DNA of 17,400 nt from NCBI GenBank assembly GCA_002506665.1, contig DAXZ01000041.1:1-17400 (forward strand). The letters are read 5' to 3'. Within the stretch, counting starts at the first letter, position 1; every line of letters begins with the position of its first letter. The position numbers and the translations under genes were made by a program. Positions 5,882 to 12,800 of this stretch are shown here, piece by piece. Origin of the DNA: Nitrosopumilus sp. UBA526 (lineage in GTDB: Archaea; Thermoproteota; Nitrososphaeria; Nitrososphaerales; Nitrosopumilaceae). The notes beneath the pieces are model-generated. The model was not told the DNA's origin. It saw only the letters and a program-made list of their open reading frames with translations, and ran no database searches.

Positions 5882-7057
5882 TTGAAAGTATCCAAAAAGG
5901 TCATAGGTGTCGAGTATGCAATTCGAGACATAGTCCTTGCTGCCAAAAAAGTAGAACAGAAGGGAATCCGGGTCGACTATCTTAATATCGGCGATCCAGT
6001 CCAGTTTGGCTTTCAGCCCCCTGATAACGTAAAACAAGCCCTCATTGATGCAGTAAACAACGGCAACAACTTTTACTCTACCTCCGAAGGTCTCTTTGAA
6101 CTACGCAAGGCAGTTGCCAGAAAAGAAAACGCCAAGGGCCTCTCACTAGAACCTGATGATATACTAATTACAAACGGCGTCTCAGAAGGACTTGACATGG
6201 TAATCTCCTCGATAGTAGAGGAAGGCGATGAGGTGCTCTTGCCAGGTCCCTACTATCCGCCATATGCCTCCTATGTAAGGCTGCACGGCGGAATCCCCGT
6301 CGAGTTTGCAGTAGACCTTGAGAACTCGGCTCCTTATATCGATGACATTAAATCCAAAATAACCCCAAAGACTGTGGCAATATGTCTTATCAGTCCAAAC
6401 AACCCTACAGGTGTCGTGTTTAATGAAAAGTCGCTTCGAGAACTAGTAGATATTGCAGACCAGCATGATCTCTATATTATCTGTGATGAGATCTATGATC
6501 AAATAGTCTTTGATGATAAATTTGTAGGCATTGGCAAGATAGCAGGGGACTCGGCTGTAATCATTCTTAACGGGTTCTCCAAAGTACACCTAATGTCTGG
6601 TTGGCGAATAGGCTACATTGCATTGAACCCGTCACCAAAACTTGATGCATTACGTGAACATCTCCCAAAACTGGCAAGAGTCCGGATTGCAGCTAGTCTT
6701 CCTGTACAGTATGCCGCCCTTGAATCACTCCGCGGCCCTCAGGACTATATTGCCAAGTTTGTCTCAGAGATCAAAAAACGAAGGGACTTTGTCGTCAAAC
6801 GACTCGATGAGATGCCAGGACTGTCATGTCCCACCCCCAAAGGCGCATTTTATGCGTTTCCAAAGATCACAGACAACAGGTTTGGAACTGACAAGGAGTT
6901 TGTTATGAAACTATTAGAGACCAAAGGCGTACTAGTAGTTCACGGTTCCGGGTTTGGCAGCCAGTATGGAAGCGGACACTTTAGACTGGTCTATCTTCCT
7001 GATCTTGGCGTGCTGGAATCAGCAATGAACAAAATTCAAGAGTTTGTCAGTCAATAG
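5882..7057 (+). CDS. PLP-dependent class I/II aminotransferase, alanine/aspartate type
   Basis: This roughly 391-residue fold-type I aminotransferase moves amino groups between an amino acid (probably Ala or Asp) and 2-oxoglutarate. From the TTG start, NNPTG (residues 173-177, cofactor-binding Asn174), DEIYD (202-206, Asp and Tyr contacting PLP) and the Schiff-base Lys at 234 in SKVHLMSGWRIGY are all intact. The C-terminal GSGFGSQYGSGHFRL carries the substrate-carboxylate Arg and is typical of the AlaA/archaeal alanine aminotransferase branch. No ATG is suitably placed. The open frame reaches a GTG at 5825, but that lies inside the divergent tRNA. TTG 5882 gives MKVSKKVIGVEYAIRDIV, a normal N-terminus for this family. 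The gene ends seven bases into the convergent PNPOx-like gene. Substrate is not certain from sequence. Confidence 0.9.
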   Translation: MKVSKKVIGVEYAIRDIVLAAKKVEQKGIRVDYLNIGDPVQFGFQPPDNVKQALIDAVNNGNNFYSTSEGLFELRKAVARKENAKGLSLEPDDILITNGVSEGLDMVISSIVEEGDEVLLPGPYYPPYASYVRLHGGIPVEFAVDLENSAPYIDDIKSKITPKTVAICLISPNNPTGVVFNEKSLRELVDIADQHDLYIICDEIYDQIVFDDKFVGIGKIAGDSAVIILNGFSKVHLMSGWRIGYIALNPSPKLDALREHLPKLARVRIAASLPVQYAALESLRGPQDYIAKFVSEIKKRRDFVVKRLDEMPGLSCPTPKGAFYAFPKITDNRFGTDKEFVMKLLETKGVLVVHGSGFGSQYGSGHFRLVYLPDLGVLESAMNKIQEFVSQ

Positions 7058-7452
7058 TTCCAGACTGAGAACTTTGTAGGAGTTATCTCTATTATGCAGT
7101 CCGTATCATCAAGCAGTTCTCTAGCTGCCCGGGTATCTGGTGTTTTGTAATACCTTGCAAGAATCTTTTTTGCAATGGTTCTAACCCTCCTCTTCTCTGA
7201 GATTAGCTCAGCAGTCCCCTGTCCCATGACTCCGTATATGCCTGGTGCATTGACTCCGACGTCCACACAAAAAGAGACATGTCTGTTTCGTTTCACATTT
7301 CTTGCCTTTTGGGTCTTTGTGTTTGTTCCGATATGAAACCTCTTTGTGCTGTATCTGTACCAGACAGGCACAATGTGTGGAACCTTGTTCTTGCCAAGTG
7401 TTGCCAACCGCAGTATCTTTTGCTCCCTTAGAAACTCGTCTCTCTTACTCAT
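7051..7452 (-). CDS. PNPOx-like split-barrel protein, likely F420- or FMN-dependent
   Basis: This 133-residue single-domain protein is of the pyridoxamine-5'-phosphate-oxidase-like split-barrel superfamily. It starts with the usual helix plus strand (ILRLATLGKNKVPHIVPVWYRY), then the FHIGTNTKTQKARNV cofactor-phosphate segment and a central VSFCVDV strand, and ends with KFSVWNY. Small proteins of this kind bind F420, FMN or heme. Its position as the last gene after F420:NADPH oxidoreductase suggests F420 as cofactor, which is inference from context. It overlaps the small membrane-protein gene by 8 bp, so translational coupling is likely. Its last seven bases overlap the end of the aminotransferase gene on the other strand. 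Confidence 0.85.
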   Translation of the reverse strand: MSKRDEFLREQKILRLATLGKNKVPHIVPVWYRYSTKRFHIGTNTKTQKARNVKRNRHVSFCVDVGVNAPGIYGVMGQGTAELISEKRRVRTIAKKILARYYKTPDTRAARELLDDTDCIIEITPTKFSVWNY

Positions 7453-7669
7453 GTCTCTTAAATCCCAACACTATCATAAAGATACCAAAGCCTAGCATTA
7501 CTACGGATACCTTTTCGTTTGTAAACTCGGCATTAAACAGAAACTCTTCAACAAAATCTATGCCCCATATCAGCAACTGCTGAATTAAAACTATGCCGCC
7601 CATGATGCAAAACATTGTCCCTATTGCTGTAAACCAATTTCTGCCTCGCCTGTAATATTGCTTGTTCAT
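7445..7669 (-). CDS. Small two-helix membrane protein of unknown function
   Basis: This 74-residue protein has a basic N-terminus (MNKQYYRRGRNW), one hydrophobic helix at about residues 14-35 and a second at about 54-70, joined by an acidic loop (DFVEEFLFNAEF). I do not recognise a family. It starts 6 bp after the F420:NADPH oxidoreductase stop codon and overlaps the next gene by 8 bp, so it is in the middle of a tight three-gene unit. The Arg-rich end before the first helix suggests the N-terminus inside. The hydrophobic pattern and packing support it as real. Confidence 0.72.
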   Translation of the reverse strand: MNKQYYRRGRNWFTAIGTMFCIMGGIVLIQQLLIWGIDFVEEFLFNAEFTNEKVSVVMLGFGIFMIVLGFKRHE

Positions 7670-7675
7670 AAGACC

Positions 7676-8347
7676 TTAAACGATCTTTATCCCCGGATTC
7701 TTCATCTTGTTTCTAATCATGGCATTTAGCAGCAACGGTGTGGACATTTCTGCAAGGTATGACAACTCGACGGGTCCAAGATATATTGCCCTCAATCCTT
7801 CTATATTATCAATCAGGCCGTTGACTGTGTATACTGATTCCATATCGTCCCCGCAAACAAATATGTCATAATCTAGTGTTAGGGACAGATTGGCCAGCTT
7901 TTTCTCAGAGATGACATGAAATGCCGAGACCAACTTTGACCTGTCTTTCATGTGCTGTAAGACAAGCTGGTATGAGAATGGCTTGTTATCCTTTATTGAA
8001 ACACATTCAAAGCCAACATCTGTCTTTGTCATTGGAACAATGGGGGACACTACAACACAGCTGTCCTTTATTTCCGGCAGTATGACAGAACATATAGAAT
8101 CAATGTTCTCATACGGGATTGACAGAACTAGGACATCGCTGTCACTTGCTACTGTAAGATTATCGTTTCCAGTAATTGAGCCGTTTATGCTACCAAATGC
8201 TTTTTTTGCAAGGTCTGTATAATTTGCTGCTGATTCTGCCGCCCTTGTAGCATCCCTTGAGCCGATAATAACATCATTGTCATGTGACCACCTCAGGGCA
8301 AATCCCTTGCCCATTCCTCCGGTTCCGCCGATAATTCCAACCCGCAT
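7676..8347 (-). CDS. npdG: NADPH-dependent F420 reductase (F420H2:NADP oxidoreductase)
   Basis: This 223-residue protein transfers hydride between F420H2 and NADP+ in the cytosol, linking the two cofactor pools. The N-terminus MRVGIIGGTGGMGKGFALRW is the typical Fno dinucleotide motif, and IGSRD (28-32) supplies the Ser and Arg that select the 2'-phosphate of NADPH. Later segments (VLVLSIPYENI, VVVSPIVPM, SAFHVIS, and LGPVELSYLAEMSTPLL near the end) follow the family pattern, and the length is normal. The start has a TATA-like box about 25 bp upstream in the gap shared with the histidine phosphatase gene. Downstream genes follow with 6 bp gap and 8 bp overlap, implying one transcript. Confidence 0.93.
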   Translation of the reverse strand: MRVGIIGGTGGMGKGFALRWSHDNDVIIGSRDATRAAESAANYTDLAKKAFGSINGSITGNDNLTVASDSDVLVLSIPYENIDSICSVILPEIKDSCVVVSPIVPMTKTDVGFECVSIKDNKPFSYQLVLQHMKDRSKLVSAFHVISEKKLANLSLTLDYDIFVCGDDMESVYTVNGLIDNIEGLRAIYLGPVELSYLAEMSTPLLLNAMIRNKMKNPGIKIV

Positions 8348-8365
8348 GATTATCTACCTGATAAT

Positions 8366-8376
8366 GTTATTATTAT
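8366..8376. promoter_or_regulatory. Shared A/T box between divergent genes
   Basis: TTATTATTATC occupies the midpoint of the 51-bp gap between the ATG at 8347 (minus) and the TTG at 8399 (plus), about 25-28 bp from each. It is the only box at archaeal TATA spacing I see for either gene. Confidence 0.5.
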
Positions 8377-8398
8377 CTCTATTTGAAAATCGATCAAA

Positions 8399-9022
8399 TT
8401 GGGACAGATAATCTTTCTCAGACACGGACAGGCAACAAACAATGTTGAGAGAATACTGGCAGGACGAACAAAAGGCATTCAATTAACTGAGACTGGGATC
8501 CAGCAGGTAGAACACACTGCCAAGCTGCTTGAGAACATGAATATCTCTGCAATCTATTCTAGTCCCATTCAGCGGGCAGAACATACCGCAAATATTGTCA
8601 GCGAACATACCGCAATTGATGTCAAGATAGACCAGCGACTAACTGAGCTTGATATGGGAAAGTTTACAGGAATGCCATATGATGAGATCATAAACAGTCA
8701 TGGAAATGTCTTTATGAAGTTCTATAACGGCGAGCTAGAGATTGCTCATAACGGCGTAGAGACATTTGTCGAGGTCAAGAAACGGGTGTTGGAGATAGTT
8801 GATAATGTAATCCAAGATCACACGGACGAGAATGTGGTACTAGTAACCCACATGGATCCAATCAAGGCAATGCTCTCGACTGTTCTTGACCTGTCCCCTA
8901 CAAACCTCCTTGAACTAGTCATTGCAAATGCTTCACTTAATATCTTTAGAACAAAGAACCACCAACTATCTCTGTCTGGACTTAATGTGATGCACCCGTC
9001 TCGGTTCGATCAGGGCTGGTAA
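8399..9022 (+). CDS. Histidine phosphatase family protein (phosphoglycerate mutase-like)
   Basis: This 207-residue member of the branch-1 histidine phosphatase superfamily has the phospho-acceptor His at 9 in FLRHGQATNN, Arg59 in SSPIQRAEHTA, the acid Glu84 in LTELDMGKFTG and the second His at 151 in VTHMDPIKAM. All catalytic residues are present. Such proteins can be phosphoglycerate mutases, alpha-ribazole phosphatases (CobC) or broad phosphatases. Thaumarchaea make cobalamin, so CobC-like is possible, but no cobalamin gene is nearby. The start is a TTG at 8399 that gives MGQIIFLRHG, the normal N-terminus; no ATG is available. It has an A/T box about 28 bp upstream. Confidence 0.9.
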   Translation: MGQIIFLRHGQATNNVERILAGRTKGIQLTETGIQQVEHTAKLLENMNISAIYSSPIQRAEHTANIVSEHTAIDVKIDQRLTELDMGKFTGMPYDEIINSHGNVFMKFYNGELEIAHNGVETFVEVKKRVLEIVDNVIQDHTDENVVLVTHMDPIKAMLSTVLDLSPTNLLELVIANASLNIFRTKNHQLSLSGLNVMHPSRFDQGW

Positions 9023-9303
9023 TGTATGGAAATGGTTTTGCCTAGCAGTCTTTATCCATTTTATGCACTGTGCTTTCTCTGATCATATTTCTGCGTTCAA
9101 ATTCTAGTATCAGAATTATCTGTATCTAGTGAGTCGTGCAATCTCTACTCGTTATAGTATTTTACGTATGGCGCCAATACTCTCTCATGGTAACATATCT
9201 GTGCAATCTCTCACAAACTTGCCGTTTGTATGCATGGGATAGATGGGGTATCTGCCTCAAAGACTGTGGAAAGCCAATGATGCTTTCTCGTATTGTTTCA
9301 TTA

Positions 9304-9757
9304 TCATATCAATCTCATTTCAGGTATGTGGGTGGTACACTGTGTCTTTCTGGTTTTAGTGAACTGTATGATACCAGTCTTTTTTTGTACTCTGCACAAA
9401 GTCTTTGGAACCCTTTTCACATCTTGCGCAATCAGGGGCGGTACTACAAACCCTTTCTGCATTAGTTGATTATGTATCTTTGCAGCTAGTCTTTCTTTCA
9501 TCAGTTTTCTTGATCGACAGAGTATTCCTTTGCATGACGTCTAAAATTAGTGCGACCTAGTTTTTGTACAATAGGACAGTTTACCTGTGTCTGGGTTTTG
9601 CAGGAATTGACATGATTGCAGAGTTTTTTAATAATCTGAGACAAGACAACTTTGCCAAGCTAGAGACCAAAAAGAGTTCTCTTGTAGCTCCTGGACAGTT
9701 GAGGAAATTACACACTTTGTAATCTTTGAAAGGGAAAAGCAGTTTTGTCCAGTACAC
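9304..9757 (-). pseudogene. Possible frameshifted gene remnant
   Basis: Read leftward from GTG 9757, the frame gives a 58-residue protein-like stretch (VYWTKLLFPFKDYKVCNFLN onward) ending at 9581. A second frame contains CNHVNSCKTQTQVNCP and then GRTNFRRHAKEYSVDQE, and a third continues with MKERLAAKIHNQLMQKGFV. The basic, helical, Cys-containing character would suit a small DNA-binding protein, but I recognise no family. The strong TATA box at 9780-9789 lies about 28 bp from GTG 9757. At least two frameshifts would be needed to join everything. Low confidence. Confidence 0.25.
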
Positions 9758-9779
9758 GCTATAGAATCCACTGGGCTAG

Positions 9780-9789
9780 ATTATATAAA
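9780..9789 (-). promoter_or_regulatory. Strong orphan TATA box
   Basis: TTTTATATAA on the minus strand (the plus strand is also TATA-like) is among the best archaeal TATA matches in the window. It lies about 28 bp from GTG 9757, and no intact gene follows. Read on the plus strand it would run antisense into the 3' end of the protease gene. Confidence 0.4.
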
Positions 9790-9829
9790 ATGACAATTGC
9801 AAAATAATTACCCACACACAAACATTAGT

Positions 9830-12800
9830 TTATTCCAAAGGAACGGTAACTGACACAGAATTAGAATATATCTTCTGATCTCCTACATGTTCATAGACCC
9901 TCCAGGTTATGGTTTTGCCATTCCAGTCAGAGCCATACTGCACTACAACTGAGGTATCAGATCCGGTTCCAATGGTACTATCATCAACTGACTGCTCAAC
10001 CCTGTATCTGTTATTGCCAAGGTCATTAGAGTCAAGCCACGATAATGCATAGCCGCCGGGAACCTCATCAACTGACAGTTCAATGCCTGAATCAAACGGC
10101 AGCATATCTGCAGGCAGAGTCATAAACTGCAGTGTGCTCTGAGTGGTATCATCTCCCCTTACGCCTACCCGTATGTCATATATGGTGGATGGCTCTAGAT
10201 TCACAAAGGTGTAATTGTTGCTAGATGTAATGTCTGCAAACTTTGCTCTTGGAGAATCCGAAGGAGCAATCACAACCTTGTAATCTGTATCATCTGCGTC
10301 CCAAGAATAATAAATTGCATCAGAATAAACATTGACTGTGTTTACAACAGTAGAGTTTGATGACTGCATGTTTAGCAGATCATATACATGCAAAGAGTTT
10401 GGAACTATGTTGGTAACGACACCTTCTGACTGCAAGTCAACACTTAGGGCATCCAAATCCACATCATCAAAAAAGATCTGCTGGTGCCAGTTAGCAGACC
10501 AGGAATCAATAAGATAGACATATACAGTACAAGGACATCTGTCGGAGTTCATGTAGGGGATAGATACTGTGAAATTGTGCCAGTCAGTGTCAGTTACAGA
10601 CGAGCTTCTATCCCCGCGATATATGGTGGTGCCATAAATGACAGTATCCGCAGAGTCGGCTACTAGGATGTGTATGTTATTTGCATGACCAATGCCACTA
10701 AAGATACGTGCAATACTCTTGTAGTCCAGAGACACACTCAGAGTGTTGGAATTTGAAGGAAAGTCAAATGCCTTTACAGCTCCGGCAGACCCAAACCAGC
10801 ATGTAGTAATTGGAGATACGTTTGCAGACCCTCCGTGGTTGGAACTGTGAGACAGTCTATAGGCATTGTTATTAGAGCTACAGTATCTGCTGATTGCATC
10901 AGCATTGTCTCGTCTATCATAGGACCACGAGTCAAGCGAGATATTAAAAGTATCAGAGATTATATCATTAAATGCACTGGGGTTTGTACCTGGTGGAATC
11001 GTGTAGGAGGGTGCAGGAAGGAGGTTTGTTATGGCCATATTGCTAAATGCAGGCATCATGGCCGCCCCTATGGCTACTGAGCTGCCTGACCTTGGATGAT
11101 ACGATACGGTAACAGAGCCAATGTTTGCATTAGTTACAGGACTAGATAGTGTCAGTACTGCCTTGTAGGTTGTAAGGGACACATGTGATATTGAGATATC
11201 CCTTGAGCCGTGTGATACAGTAAAATCTGCTGTAGATATGTGCGAGGCTGAGACATCTATTCTTGGTGAGAATCTTATCTTTATCTTACCGTCATCTGAA
11301 TACACAAAGTCTGGGCGTACACCAGATATGGTGGCAGGAAGGCGGTCTGTTACAGAAACATTGTAAAATGCAGGCAACATTGCAGAACCTGCAGAGATAG
11401 AGTTGCCAGGTCTAGGATTGTAAGATACCGTGACAGAATCCACATTTGCATTGGTGATGGGGCTTGATAGTGTGAGAACAGCCCTGTAGGTTGTAAGGGA
11501 TACATGGGTTACTCGTATGTTCCCCGTGCCATCTGATACTGCAAAGTCTGCTGTACTTGCAGATGACGCTGATTCGTCAATTCTTGGTGAGAAGCGTATC
11601 TTTATGGTACCATCATCAGAATACACATAGTCTGGACGTACCACGGAGACTGTTGCAGGAAGACGGTCTACTATGGGTATGCCATCAAATGCCGGCATTA
11701 CATCACGGCCTGGTGCAGAGATGGAGTTATTGTGTCCGGGATGATACGATACGGTAACAGAGCCAATGTTTGCATTAGTTACAGGACTAGATAGTGTCAG
11801 TACTGCCTTGTAGGTTGTAAGGGACACATGTGATATTGGGATATTTCTTGTGCCATCTGATACTGTAAAGTCAGATATAGATACAGATGACGCTGATTCG
11901 TCAATTCTTGGCGAGAAGCGTATCTTTATCTTACCATCATCAGAATACACATAGTCTGGTCTGACAATAGCAGCTGAATCATGTATAGTTATGCTCTGAG
12001 TTACACTGGCAGAGTTTTCAAAATCATCAGTAGCAGTCCAGATTACTGTGGTGGTACCCGTCCGAAATCCGTTTGTCGGGGCATTGTTTGTTATGGCAGG
12101 TGTTAAATCTACTAGATCAGTTGCAGTAGCTGTTCCCAGATTTAGCAGAGTCAGTGTTCCAGTAGATATTATTGCAATGTCTGACGGTGCAACGATTACA
12201 GGAGCTGTAGTGTCTAGTATTGTTATTATTTGTGTGCCACTAGATGCATTGCCACTCGCATCTTGTGCAGTCCATGTTACCCGAGTACTGCCGACAGGAA
12301 ATCTTGGAGGTGCATCGTTTGTTATGACGGGACTTGGGTCTGCATCATCTTGTGCACTAGATGATCCGATATTTACCAGTGTTCGAGTTCCTGTAGCCTC
12401 TTTTACTATGTTATCTGGTGTAGTAATTGTGGGGGGCGTGGTATCAACAAATACGACATCTCTTTTTATTATGGCAGTAATTGTAACTGTCTCGCTGTCA
12501 CTATTATGTCCGTCTGATACTGTCAGTCTTACCAAAATGCTAACGCTTTGAGGGGCGCCATACGGAATTACAAGACTAGCTCGTGATGATGTTGGATTGT
12601 TAATTGAGATATCAAGCCCTCCTGATCTACGAATCTCCCACAGATATGTAAGCGGCCTGTTTTCAGGATCAGAGGAATCAGTACCATCTAGAATTACAGT
12701 TAATCCACTTGAAGAGGTAATTCGTCTGTCTTCAACATCGGCATCAGGTGCTTGATTATTTGTAGGCCGAGAGTTGCCACCTGGATTCTGTGTAGGGTCG

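Larger units (their letters stand above)
9023..9829. other. Gene-poor interval with frame-broken small ORFs
   Basis: This 807-bp stretch lacks a convincing gene in an otherwise dense backbone. On the minus strand three overlapping reading frames carry short protein-like segments: 9581-9757 (58 codons, GTG start), an ORF ending near 9505 with a Cys/His-rich start (LCNHVNSC), and 9304-9501 (65 codons, MKERLAAKIHNQLMQKG). Inserting one A in the run around 9508 would join the last two frames. A plus-strand open stretch (ATG 9612 to stop 9722) lies opposite. I see no family match, no repeats and no tRNA. A decayed gene is the simplest reading, but chance ORFs cannot be excluded. Confidence 0.45.
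11009..11965 (-). repeat. Three tandem ~107-codon repeats inside the protease gene
   Basis: The units begin at VRPD[YF]VYSDDG, with residue starts at 882, 990 and 1097 (spacing 108 and 107). Each contains IKIRFSPRID, HVSLTTY[KR]AVLTLSSP and SVTVSY, and resembles the SwmB/Ig-like surface repeat. Units 1 and 2 are most alike in their first half, units 1 and 3 in their second half. Confidence 0.9.

Noticed and set aside
9136..9465. 109-codon plus-strand open frame in the gene-poor interval
   Set aside because: The composition (many Cys, Tyr, Trp, Ser) does not look like the neighbouring proteins, and no promoter or recognisable motif is seen.
9612..9722. 36-codon plus-strand ORF starting MIAEFFNNLRQDNF
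   Set aside because: It is protein-like but very short, without a TATA box at the right distance, and the opposite strand has an equally plausible reading, so it cannot be called.
11009..11965. CRISPR-like direct repeats
   Set aside because: The repeats are about 320 bases, in frame and protein-coding, without spacers of CRISPR size.
12048..12551. 167-codon plus-strand open frame
   Set aside because: It is antisense to the two HYR-like domains of the protease gene. Its Val/Ser-rich composition is explained by the repetitive Thr/Asp codons on the other strand.
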